64,000 bases of DNA, taken from contig CM072168.1 of the NCBI GenBank assembly GCA_036850595.1, forward strand, positions 16,297,982 through 16,361,981, read 5' to 3'. The stretch comes from Rhyacichthys aspro. Lineage: Eukaryota; Chordata; Actinopteri; Gobiiformes; Rhyacichthyidae. Below the pieces are notes generated by a model. The model was not told the origin of the DNA. It did not search any database and saw only the letters and a program-made list of their open reading frames with translations. Positions 50,601-61,700 of the stretch are shown in pieces. A program made the position numbers and the translations under genes. Each line of letters begins with the position of its first letter. Positions within the stretch are counted from its first letter, which is position 1.

Positions 50601-52280
50601 GGAGGACCAGAAGAAATCAATAAACAAATTAATATATAAAATCAAAAACTGATGATGAACCAATGTTTGAAATATTATGAGCACAGCATTTCAGTTTTTA
50701 ATTGATGTTTTGATGTTCTATATAAAACATAAGTCATAACTGTTTTGCTTCCAATATGGAAATTCATTTCAATATGAAAGCCTTTTCACTCTTCAGTCAG
50801 TGTTGATGTTTGTGAATATAACATTTTTAATTTCCTTCCATGTCAATAATGTAAGCCTCTAAATCTTCATAATTTTAAATATTTCTGTCCAATTGCACAT
50901 GAATGCAGTCTAGACTAGACAAAAGTCTATAGAAATGACTAACTCAATGCCAACGTTAACATTTGAGCAAGGAGAGATTATAAAATGGAAAATGTGCCAT
51001 GTTCTTGGTTGCGTCTGAAAATATACATTTGCATTTAAACCACAAAGCTGTGTGTATTTTTCAAAATGACTAACCAATCCTGTTGAAATAGGTCAGATGA
51101 TGAGTTCACTTAAATGAGAGCAACATTCAAAAGAAAATGTTGCTTTTTTAGCAGTGCCCAGTTTGTTTGCTCGGGACTCAGTCATTTGTTCTGAGCAGTA
51201 CTTGAACACAAACTAGGGGAAGTAATGACTTCTTCCAGTGCATTGTGTCTTTAAAAGACTTTTAGAAGATAGACAAATAGAAAGAGTGCTAATTTAAGGT
51301 GAAGACAACAGTTTTACTGATGCTCAGAGGTATACTTTAAGATTTAACACAAAGCCTGGCCTCAAGACAGCAGTCGGTCTCAGGTAATGCACTATTGGCT
51401 CACCTTTCCAGGCTTTTTCAATCATATTTACAACATGCAATGGACACAGTCTTTCAGCTGTGAAACAAACTGATCACCTCTCATTGTGTTGGATAGATCT
51501 TGGATTGTATTTGTTAGTACATGTGTGTGCTGTTAGTGATGTAAATGTCTATTCTCCGATGTCTTGTTGTTGTGAGAAGTCACAGAAGGTCTGTTAAAAT
51601 ATGTGAAGATCTAATCTGATGAGAACACAAGGTCTCTCCACGGGAGACAGTTAGCATCAATATTATTTCTACTCTGTTCATACCAATGAGATGTGCCGAC
51701 GGGAGAAACATATGGTCACGGTCTGTCTGCTTCACAATAATGACGATTGTTCAGTCTGAGGCGTCACAGTCAACAGTAGGGTGTCAAACACTGCCGCATT
51801 CAGTTAAACATTGAAAGAGTCTGTATAAAAGTCAGGAGCAAGTACACTTATTATTTATTATTAATGAAAAGATGTGAATTATGGGAGTTCCTATAGGGAC
51901 CAGAAAAACTTTTATTCAGAATCTGTACAAACATGTATAACCCACTTATACAGATCATTGTCTACTGTGCAAAGTGTTGTGGCTGTCAGCAGCTCCCTAA
52001 TGGTCAGTGGCATCTGGCAGGAAATGTAGAGGTTATAACACAACCCTGGCCCAAATCCTGTGTGACACAGGTGGCACCAGATGCAGCTGGTTGGTTCAAT
52101 GTCTGTAGCTAGCGCTGGACATTTTTCACCTGGGCTTGTGGCATTATGTAGACAAATGTAAGAGGAAACCTGGTTTGGTCTGTGTGGAAAAAATACAGGA
52201 GATGGACCAAGAAGGGACTTGTCTGTGGTCAGTGCATTAGAACTGTAGAAAAAATAAATAAATAAATTAGTTCTGATACT
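50601..52280. other. AT-rich intergenic DNA
   Basis: No repeat family, RNA or gene recognised. Frames are all short. Confidence 0.55.
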
Positions 52281-52430
52281 TTATGTTCTGTCGAGAGCAG
52301 ACAAACTGAGGGCTGCAGGAGGAAAAGTGCATTCATGGGTCAAGGCTTTCAATTTTTCTGAACAAAAGTGATTTTGTATATTTTTAAACGGAATGTGCGA
52401 TCAGGCCTATTTCCATTGGGTTTGTTCATA
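52281..52430. repeat. Copy 4 of the unclassified repeat family
   Basis: It starts GTCGAGAGCAGACAAACTGA, then GGAAAAGTGCATTCATGGG, a T-rich middle, and ends CTATTTCCATTGGGTTTGTT. This is the same order of blocks as copies 1 and 3, with a spacer of about 100 bases. Confidence 0.5.
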
Positions 52431-53720
52431 TTAAACAGGATGCATTAACTCCACGTGGTTGATCTAAAGATGGCATTTTGCATTGTTGATACATTGTGCC
52501 CTCTTCTCTACATTGCATGAAGTGCAGCAACTATGACACATATACTACGTTCTCTGGGATTTTCTGGAACACGTCAACAAATGACACAGACTGATCTTTC
52601 ATTATGTAACAGTCAAAGTTCAGCAAAAACAATAAAGTCAGTTAAGATACACATTTAATCTCATCTGAAACAAAAGCAGTGGGATGCTGTGCTGGTACAA
52701 GGCCTGACACATAAGATCCCCGACAAACAATGTTGTTTGTGTGCTGAAGTAAGCACCATTATGCTGTGCACAGAACCCCATTATTTCTGTATCTCTAATT
52801 TGATCCTTATTCATTCAGAACACAACAGGACTATTTCATTTTGTTTTTGGAGCATGTTTCCAGGGAGACAAAAATTGTGCATGTATTTGGGACTGGCAAC
52901 TTCAGCAAGCCCACAAACACAGTCCAACTCTGAACATAAAATAAGCTGGAGACCCAAGACTCATGTCTGTTAATCCAAATAAGTACATCTAAAATCCTGA
53001 GCTGAGGGTGGGGTACACAAACATCAGTCTGAACTACAAGCAAATATTCAAGCTAACTCCCAATATCATTTTGTAGGCAGTGCCAAAATTGTAAACAGAC
53101 TTTTTCCCGACATTGTTTTTGGTGATCTGGATCCGCGAGACTAAGTTTTTCTTTTGCTCTGCTCTGGCTGACCCATTAAATACCAAATGTCTGCTTACTT
53201 AAATACTAAAAGTGGAAAAAAACAGTGATTCTCATGCTGGTAATTTGGCTGTTTCATTGCACTGGCATCTGGAGCATTTGGCATTAACACATGTAACTCA
53301 AGCAGGTTTTTGCACTTCAGCACACATGTTCGATCTAATCAAAGCAGAGCACCAACTCTCGCCAAGCAACTGCCAGTCTTATGACCACTGCAGGAGCACC
53401 GCCTTTGAAAAACACAATCTGTACATTATGCTGTTTACATCACAAAAATAGTTGATAAAACTAGAATTTTATTTGTGTAATTTATGTTTTTCGTTGAGGA
53501 TGTTTATTTGAGGCTGGGATGGGACAGGAACACTAACACCTAACACAACCATTCATTACAGACAATCGCCATTTCATGTGTCTTTGGACAGTGGAAAACA
53601 AACATACTTTTATGTATACACCATGTTATTTCTTCACATTGTTTTGTCCACAATAGTTTGTAATGCTTTAATATTTATAAAATGGGAAAATCACAGTCAG
53701 CGGTTTCTGAGTAAATTGTC
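52431..53720. other. Intergenic DNA before the 53.7 kb insertion
   Basis: Frames at 52689-52973 and 53578-53862 are anonymous; the second runs into the insertion and is a shadow. No feature supported. Confidence 0.5.
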
Positions 53721-53724
53721 CCAT

Positions 53725-54021
53725 TTAGGTAACCTGACTCCGCCAGATAGAACTGCTCCACAGAACATAGTCTATTTCGCAGTACCATCTGGGAAGGCTC
53801 CCGTTGAAAGCGTTTGCAAAAGGGTGGCGCCTTCTGTCATAAACTTGGTGTTGATTGGATGAAGCACCGACTAGTATCCGCTTAGCATGAGGTTTCTTTA
53901 GCCAATCATAGCAACGACATGACATGCCACTCTTTGCGCTTCTTTCAAAGAAGAAATACTCTACTTCTGATAAAACTGTTTCGATAACAGCGTCAACGCT
54001 AACGTCTTTCGGCTTAGCCAT
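53725..54021 (-). CDS. Unrecognised 98-residue reading frame inside the 53.7-54.2 kb insertion
   Basis: The frame starts with ATG in a favourable context (TTAACATGGC) and begins MAKPKDVSVDAVIETVLSEV. That N-terminus is acidic and amphipathic and looks like a real protein start, followed by EYFFFERSAKSG and a basic segment. It runs 98 codons and stops inside the left flanking repeat, so the last residues are read from the element end. The second half (VYDRRRHPFANAFNGSLP, then a Trp-rich tail) looks less protein-like. The frame may be the first exon of a transposase or accessory protein kept in a deleted element, or may be fortuitous. No catalytic motif is visible and I assign no function. Confidence 0.3.
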   Translation of the reverse strand: MAKPKDVSVDAVIETVLSEVEYFFFERSAKSGMSCRCYDWLKKPHAKRILVGASSNQHQVYDRRRHPFANAFNGSLPRWYCEIDYVLWSSSIWRSQVT

Positions 54022-54234
54022 GTTAATAACAAAGAGGAGAAGAAAGCGCTTGTTGCTTTCTTCAAATTAAAAACCCGCCTCTTCCTGTTAGTGCTGCAAC
54101 ATCATTGGTCAAAAGAGTCCGGTGAGTCCACGGTTCGCTGACTCAAGCGGTTTGGTTGGCGTGATACATGATGGATTTACAAGAGTTTTGGAAACTCCCA
54201 AATCTCGCGAGAATCCAGCTACAGCGCAAGGTTA
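53729..54234 (-). mobile_element. Compact non-autonomous DNA-transposon-like insertion with 8-bp flanking repeat
   Basis: A block of about 506 bp, richer in G+C and CpG than its surroundings, is bracketed by the direct repeat CCATTTAG (53721-53728 and 54235-54242). Its ends are short inverted repeats: the left end reads GTAACCTGACTCC and the right end, reverse-complemented, TAACCTTGCGCTG, so 7 bases match with a one-base offset. An 8-bp duplication would fit hAT or P-type elements; if the terminal GTAACCT is taken as perfect, the duplication is 7 bp. Inside, on the minus strand, is the reading frame listed separately. The right end contains a TCTCGCGAGA palindrome (54203-54212). I do not recognise the superfamily. 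The identical flanking repeats and high CpG content suggest a fairly recent insertion. Confidence 0.6.
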
Positions 54235-54329
54235 CCATTTAGGTAGTGTTCAGATCCAAAATGATTAGTCCACATAGTTTTTGTTTATCTAAGCCTGCAG
54301 CTCTAGTGATACGTGACATGAGTTCTCTA

Positions 54330-55100
54330 ATATGAGGATTAGTATGTACCACCATACTATCCCACTCTGTCAATGGAGCCATAGCGCCTCAATGAACTTC
54401 CGCCGACTGCCACGGCTTTATCCCTCCCACGGCGGAAAGGGTCAGGCGCTTCCTACTGTGCTGTGGGCCTCCAATAACAAAGAGTGTAGACATATCATTT
54501 CCTCAACATCTGCTACCACAGCAGGTTTTTGCCTCCTGTACACTTGGCAGGGACCTCGCGTGGCTGACACCGAGCGGATTTAAACCAATAGCGCAATTAC
54601 TGCACAACCCGGACACGCCAATTGTGTCTGAGGCAGGCTGCTGTTTACTCTCAGCCGTGCACTTCAGATTCCCTGCCACTTTAGGCCACCTCGCAGCGCT
54701 CCAGATCAGGACTCAGACAGGCTGCCAGCACTGGGCCAATTTGGCACCAAGGAATAGAGAGATAAAAGCCAGCCCAGAGCTACTTTTAGAACCTTATTTT
54801 TCTCAGATGCATTCGACAGAGCGATACCGAGCCTGGGCTGGCTTGGCACACACCAGGCTTGAGCAAATCCATCACGTGTAATGGTCCATGGAAGGTGGTC
54901 AGTCTGTGACTAATAGGTCAGATGTGTCTACTCTGTGTACAATCCAATGTACAATTCGTGCAGCAGTGCATATCTGGCCGGATCTGAACAAACAAGCCAA
55001 ACCAACACCTCGGTTCCACACCACCACCTTCATTTCCCTCCTGCTTCGTGAGGGAAGTGATTAGCCGCCTCCCGTACAATCCAACCCATCTGTGCAGGGG
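54330..55100. other. G+C-rich CNE-like block S2
   Basis: The longest G+C-rich interval outside the lrp1b end: CGCCGACTGCCACGGCTTTA, CCCACGGCGGAAAGGGTCAG, CGGACACGCCAATTGTGTCT and GGGCCAATTTGGCACCAAGG (NFI-like halves). Two frames (54332-54583 and 54624-54881) give 83 and 85 codons without recognisable motifs. It starts 90 bp beyond the 53.7 kb insertion. Confidence 0.28.
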
Positions 55101-56479
55101 TCAAAAATGGAACCATTCATTTCCATTGTAATAAAAATGCCCAAGTACATAATCACACAGAGCAAGCAACAGTGGTGGAGTGTAAAATTTTTGTGTAAAG
55201 TGTATTATTGAATTCGCAGTAGCCAACTTGCAGAAAGAAAGTAGTTGCTTTGTGAGTGTCTTTGTAGTCACTTCAATCCACTGCTCGTTATTTTCTCACA
55301 TGTGAGACTTTAACTGGCGGCAAAGTGGCACAGACGCAGACTGAATGATGGTTGCTATGGTAACCTGAATAGCAGACTTAATTTAAGAGGTGATTAAGGT
55401 ATGTGTGGGAAAGACATCAAGGCCTCAGTGTCCAGTGTCAAAGATGCTGTGTCTGTGACTAATTACTTTCTAACAATTAATGTTGACTGAACTGTGGATA
55501 AGCATTTTTAACAAATCTAACATGTTTAGAACAGGTCTCCAGTTTAAGTGCTTGAAACTGAACTGAACTGAACAGAACTACCTGGGAACGCCTCTCCCTG
55601 GAAGAGCTAAAGAAAGTGTCTGGGGAGAGGGGAGTCTGGATGTCTCTGCTTAGACCTGCCTCTGGATAATAATGACTAAACATACATAACACAACATAAC
55701 TAAACTAAGATGCCTATAACTCAACTTTACCGAGTACTTCAAACACTTTGGGCCTTGTCTGGGGGAACGCTTACATCAAAAGAAGCACCTAATGTTTTGT
55801 TTTCCACCACAAATTTCAGAATTAGGTAATGGTTTAATTGTCTGCAAACATCAATGACTGCATGAGGAGGAAAAAGCTGTGAACTGACAACAGGGAATGT
55901 GTGTGATGTGCAGAAAAAATACCAACAGTGAGCCCATGCCTGAACTGTTCAAGGTTGATTTAGAGTCAAACTTGGGACATCAGTTATGACCTTAAGATAT
56001 ACAGAATATTTTGGTGTATTGTAGAAAAGCAGGTATAGGTCTTTGGGTTGAAAATTTGCACTAGGGACTAATCAAGTATTGAAAAGGAGTCTAAAGGTCA
56101 TGCTTGCGCTTTTAACAGATCTTTTAAATTAAACTATTTAAGTAATAATAAATGTGGTCTACAATTAGGGAAGCATACAAATGGCGTCAAAGGGTTACCA
56201 TGTAAACTGCACATGAAGTAAACCTAATCAGGTGAATAAGCAATAACTAAATGAGTTAGGTTTGGTTCCTTGTTTGTCTAATCAGTCATGTCTGCCTTCT
56301 ACCTTTTTTGTTCAGCCGGTGGAAAGGAGCACCACAGTCAATACAAATGTCAGTATTCGAATTAAAAAAAGATAAAAAAGTGCAGTCTCCAGTCAGTATA
56401 ATGCACCACATGCTGCGCTGATCAACAACCACAGGAAAAGAGGAGTTTTGCAGACACAGAAGCTGCTATAGAAAGACTG

Positions 56480-56610
56480 GTCCCTCCCACAGATTTATTG
56501 GCCAAGCTTACTAAAAGTGCAGCGCTCTCCATGGGGATTACAATTCAGCGCCATTTCCTCCTTTAATCCGGTCATTAGTCAGGGTTTGTGAGGATGAAGA
56601 ACGTTCCTGA
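56480..56610. other. CNE-like block T
   Basis: GTGCAGCGCTCTCCATGGGG, ATTACAATTCAGCGCCATTT and CCTTTAATCCGGTCATTAGT in a short, sharply bounded segment within AT-rich DNA. Confidence 0.28.
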
Positions 56611-57849
56611 CTTTGAATCGTCTCTACTGCATGTAAATACGAAGACTTGTTGATCAACATTTTGGGACAAAGAGACATTCTTCTAAAAAAAATTAAGATT
56701 CATGGGAGGTGGTGGTTCACATTACTACAGGTTTTTCAAGGGCAACACGTATTCCCATGTTTGCTAACCTCACTCTTTGGGTACATGCTTCTCATAGTTC
56801 TTTTCCACATAGGCTTTTTCCTCAAACAGTCCAGTTATTTAATAGATGATTGCTTTACAATTGATTCGATTACATTGCTGACTCCCAATATTAAAGTTTA
56901 ATGGGAATGCAGCAGTGATTCATTTTATCAATGGTGGTAATACTGCATTCTGTAAAGTGAGACTGGGTGCCAAATGTAACGCAGTAGTAGAAGAAATGCT
57001 CGACATTTTTGTAATCATTGTCTTAGAGAGTAGATAAAGTTACCCTTTATTTTAACGTTTATTAAATTTGTGTAAGTGTCTGAATGGGTTTAGTTTATTT
57101 GGATCAAAAAGACTCACTTCATGAAAAAAAATAAATAAATTAATTAAAAAAAATTGGAAAGTTTGGGACAGGTTGCACCAAGGTTTGAAAAACTAACGCT
57201 GCATTAATATTTTGGCCGAATATTAAATTACTGTCATTATGTTTTTATTCTTTGCAGACTGATTTCATGTGGATGTTGAAGGAGCCAAAATATATAACAC
57301 AAAACAAAATATATTGTTATATATATATCCACTTTCATTATAGAATACTAGAATACCATTAGGCCACCATTATCACCAAGAGGCTGCTGTCCAGTCAGTG
57401 AGAGCTGTGTGGTCAGATGATGTGGACTGGCATCAGGTCAACAGTTGGCTGTGACTGAATAGTGAGCTAAGCTTTACTGCCAAAACTAATGGTATGTCTG
57501 TTTACTGAACTGAAAAAAGTGATGCTTAGTGAAGAAAGTGTGTGTGTTTGACTTGGACAATGCACCATATTGGTTCAAAAAGAGATTACACTTATGTTTC
57601 CTTGCAACACAACTATATCTATAAAGTTTGTAAGACCACTAGAAGATAAAAAAAAAAAGAATTGTGATTGATCATGTTTTTTATGTAGGCAGATAAATTG
57701 CTGTGTAGCATTACCTTACAATGCAAACTGGTGGAAATTGTAAATTTTAAAAAGCTTACAAACTCGAGGTTAGTCCCAATGCCTGGTGCTATGTCACTTG
57801 TTAGATCAGAAACATATTTTGCCTACCATCGCTTTAATCACATTCTGCA

Positions 57850-58173
57850 ATGGGGCATAAAATAGGCACTGGAGACTTTCTAGATGGTTCAGCTCAAGTT
57901 CACCCTGATCACTACGTTCACTTCATGACAGTCCTGCAGAGGCAACCCGTAACCAACCAGAGCTGTGCACGTATGTGGCTGTGGTTTCCATTCTCATACT
58001 TCCTCCCTGTGCCCCTGTGTCTGTCTCCCTCTCAACACACTCTTCTTACTGTGCTCGGCGATGAGTATGCACGACCTGTTGTTTATAATGTGAATACGAC
58101 TCCTGCAGTTATTGATTCTGTCCGAGAGATGAGCCCTCAGGGTTTTTCTGATGTTTATGCAGGAGAATGGTGA
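57850..58173 (+). other. Unrecognised 107-codon open frame, status doubtful
   Basis: The frame starts MGHKIGTGDFLDGSAQ, has a hydrophobic middle (MWLWFPFSYFLPVPLCLS, resembling a signal or membrane segment) and ends FSDVYAGEW. There is no known motif and no neighbouring exon. The pyrimidine-rich stretch 57990-58040 encodes the hydrophobic part and could equally be noncoding. Its length is within chance expectation for 64 kb. It is listed because it is the longest frame free of repeats other than a similarly anonymous one on the minus strand at 9530-9883. Confidence 0.12.
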
Positions 58174-58480
58174 TGCTTGCTAAGTGGAAAAGAGACAATA
58201 AATCAATAGCAAGGTGAAGGGAGGGGAGCACTCGGCTTTTCATAGTTCAGGACTTGTTTTCAAATTTCTGTTTTCCTTTTTTCTTCATACACCTCCGGAC
58301 TGAATGACTGGGCCAACTGCCTTTGCTCAGTTTTAGAGCAGCTGAGATGTGTTAACTTTTATAAACAGCTTTCATTTGTCAATATTTGTACAGATAACGT
58401 TAGGCCACTACTAATTTAATTTCAGTGGCTGAACCCATTTGCTCTTGTCCACCCTTTGTCCTGGTTAAGTAAAAGCTTTA

Positions 58481-58768
58481 TATATACACTGATCAGGCAT
58501 AACATTATGACCAAGGGCCCCAACAATGGACACACGAGCATCACAAATGGACAGAGCAATGGAAGAAGGTGGCCTGGTCTGAGGTGCAAATTCTCCGGAT
58601 CTCAAACTGATCAAGCATCTGTGGTATGTGTTGGACAAACAAGTCCGAGGCCCCACTTCACAACTGGATCTGTTGCGGACATTTGGAGCCAGATACCACA
58701 GCACACCTGCAGGGGTCTATTGGAGTGCATACCTTGATAGTTCAGATTCGTTTTGGCAGGAAAAGTGC
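58481..58768 (+). pseudogene. Internally deleted Tc1-like transposon remnant
   Basis: The left end, TATACACTGATCAGGCATAA (from about 58483), continues as CATTATGACC, the terminal inverted repeat of a Tc1-like family common in fish. Interior pieces of the transposase follow in sense orientation: HKWTEQWKKVAWS (58540-58580), then after a deletion NSPDLKLIKHLW and LDKQVRG (58590-58655). In the family NSPDLNPIE is the block around the third catalytic acidic residue; here the Glu position reads Lys, so catalysis is lost even apart from the deletions. Similarity continues past the transposase end (GTTTTGGCAG near 58750) but the right terminal repeat is missing. This is a dead fragment of about 290 bp out of an element usually about 1.3-1.6 kb long. 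Confidence 0.85.
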
Positions 58769-61259
58769 CTCTTTAGATGGATGTTTTAATATCTAACTTT
58801 TGTGTGTTTCAAATCTTAGACAAACCCCCAAATGTTATGGTTCCTCAAAAAACAAAACCTGCTTTAGGGGTTGTTGTTAACAAATGCAGCAGAAAAATGA
58901 TGGGTCATAAGGGGGCCTTGGGTTTTCAGAGGAAACCTAACCAAACACTTCAAACCTCTCCCCAACCTTTAAATCAACTAAAATGATAAACAACAGAAAA
59001 AGGGGAGGATAAGTTAACGTGAAAGTGAAGGTAAACCTAAATTAGCACCAAGAGAAGCAGTGTTGTCCATCTGAACAAGCCAACAGAGGCACCAACCAAA
59101 GCTCCTTATAAAAACTCAGACTCTGATTGGCAGCAGCCGAGGGAGTTCCCAGCTGCAACACTCTGCCTCTGATGAGCTGTGACCCACATTGTATTGTCCA
59201 CAAACACAACCTTTAAACTCAAATGACTGGAGACTGAAATATGTATCTACTGTTTCACACTTTATTAGTTAGAAATTAAACTATGGTGAAAAAAAAAAAA
59301 AGTAACACTAACTCTTTTATTAAAAAATCAAACCCCAAAATCATTAAAATATGTAGCCTGAAAGAATCCCTCTGTCATAAACACACATGGAGTACATGGT
59401 TCATCACATTTACATATTCTAAAAGATGACAATTAAAGCTCCACAGAACCCATCAGATCCATTACTTCCTTCTTGCTTAAAGGCTTGGTACAAATATCAA
59501 CTAGGCCTAACATTCAGTTTGTTTCTAAATATCTAAAGCACACTCATCACCTCACCTATTTCTAAAGGATTTTTTTCATAATCAACAGAACATTGATACA
59601 CATATACATATACATATACATATACATTGAACCTTTAGCCATTACATTCCCCCTTAGAATATAGACAACAACAATATAGAGTAAATGGCTTCAGTGTGAA
59701 ATGTGCTCACTAAAGAAACAGTGAGTCTCAAACATTGTGCTGTTGTCACATAAAGTAGATAAAAGGATTTTTAGTGTTTAGCATTTTTAGTGTTTTTTAT
59801 TGGTGCTTTGTTGCGCATTGCTAATTGTATTTCCCAAAAAAGAGACCTGGCTGTAGCCTACACGTTCCAAGCCGAAGTAACTGAGAATGCTGGTCTCATT
59901 TAACAGAGAACAGCAGCTCTAACTGGTGCCATTACGTTTACATTGACATGACATTCATATTGTAATGTGTACTTTGTAATTCAAAGATGCTTGCATGAAA
60001 ACCATCACACATTGAAGTGTACTGAAACATTCAATAGTGATATCCATCAAATCAGACAGCTGACCAGAGAGGTGTAATTGAAAAGGCTGTATCCCAATGG
60101 ATTGTATCACAAATGCTTTTCATAGGTGAATATCAATAGTGTAATTTAATCCCTGTTCCCTAAAGACCCCTGTGATCAATAGACTTTGTATCATTTAACT
60201 CCTGAGTGTTATACTGTCCTCGGCATTGGCCTACACTCACAGCCTGTAATTAACTCAGACGTTTAGAGAAGGAAAAGTGAGACAGATGATTATTATAATT
60301 AGTATCAATAACTCAATTTGTGGCCTGGGGAACTAGGGCTGCACCTTTGATCTGTTGTACTACCAGCTCCATGTTTGATTGTACACACGGCGTTTGGGTT
60401 ACAGGTGCAATGAGGAGCTGCTGAAAACAACTTCCATTCACTATCCAGACTCAGAAATGACTCCAACAGGGTGTTTGGGCAACATGGGTGTCAGAATCCC
60501 TCTGACCTGGAACAAACAGAGACAGTCCCAACAATCAGAAGTTATTCCTAAATGTTTGTAGAGGTAGTTTTTTTTATGTGCCTACGTAGGTACTGTTCCA
60601 TGTTCTCTTCTTTTATCTATTCAATTACATTAAGAAGCATTCTAAATTCAGCTCAAATCAATAATGACCAGAATAAATCTCTGCATGGTAAACTATTTTG
60701 ATGGTCGACCAGGCTAATAAAAGCTAGCACCAGGTAAGTGGTACTTTATTGTGCAGTGGATGCTTTATTGTTGTTTTATTTGACATAAGCTTCAGTTTTC
60801 ATTGCTGCAATGAAATGAAATGCTAGTGTTGAAATTTAATATTTGTTCCCAAACACTCAAACTGTACATCGGCTTTGTCCAAGGATTATGTTGTTGGGAG
60901 TTATAAACTTTGGAGATGTTAAATATGTTAAACATTTTGATGATTATTGCAATAGTATTTTGATGTTTCTCAAAAGATTTATACAGCTCTACATATCCTT
61001 GCCTTTATTTAAAGTGACATTTATAAGGTCTGTCAAAAGATCACTCAACATTAGAAAGACAGTATCTGTTATAGTATTTAGTTTCAGACAGCAATGAGCT
61101 TTCCACCTACTTCCACCTTGAGCTTAAAAATAAATTTGGCAGGGTACTTTTCTTTACAGCAGTAAAGAACAGCAGGTACTTTTCTTTACTAGTCCAACAC
61201 AAAGCCCACTTGTCATTGTTACCAAACTTGTGAATGTGAACCCTCCCACTCTCTTCTGC
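58769..61259. other. Intergenic DNA between the Tc1-like remnant and block U
   Basis: Contains the (CATATA)n repeat. A somewhat complex patch at 59100-59200 includes CTCTGATTGGCAGCAGCCG. No gene recognised. Confidence 0.5.
59601..59627. repeat. (CATATA)n short tandem repeat
   Basis: About 4.5 units of CATATA in AT-rich DNA. Confidence 0.9.
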
Positions 61260-61700
61260 TGAGGTTATTGTGAAGGACAATTAAGAAAGTTTTGGCCTCT
61301 AACACCTCCTCCTACATTTCCAGTGTGCAGCGGGCAGATCCGGCTGATAGCAAAGACAAATGCATAAACTGCTTTATCCTGTTGCCATGGTGAGGCGGGA
61401 GGTGAAGTGCTCGGATATATGGCCATTGTGAAAGGAAAGTGAGAGAGGAAATTATCATTCAGCAGGTAGCAGTGATGCTGTGTGCTCCTCCAAAACATAA
61501 TGGAGAGTGTCGGCCTTCCTGCGCACTCCGGGAGGCCAATAATCTCACATCAGCCACCTCTTTGTGTGGCGGCAAGTAAAGTACTGCAGTCTTGATTGAC
61601 TTGTCAGGTCTGTTGCCTCGAGAACCATGGAAATATAACAACTCTGTCAGTTCGATCAGGGCCTTGGCTGACATGCCCGTCTATACCGGTAACATCGCCC
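61260..61700. other. CNE-like block U, downstream of lrp1b
   Basis: Lies about 0.9 kb beyond the proposed lrp1b mRNA end. Contains GGGCAGATCCGGCTGATAGC, GTTGCCATGGTGAGGCGGG, ATATGGCCATTGTGAAAGG, GGGAGGCCAATAATCTCAC and GATTGACTTGTCAGGTCTG. Repeat-free and G+C-richer than both flanks. Its place makes it a candidate regulator of lrp1b or of the desert. Confidence 0.33.
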
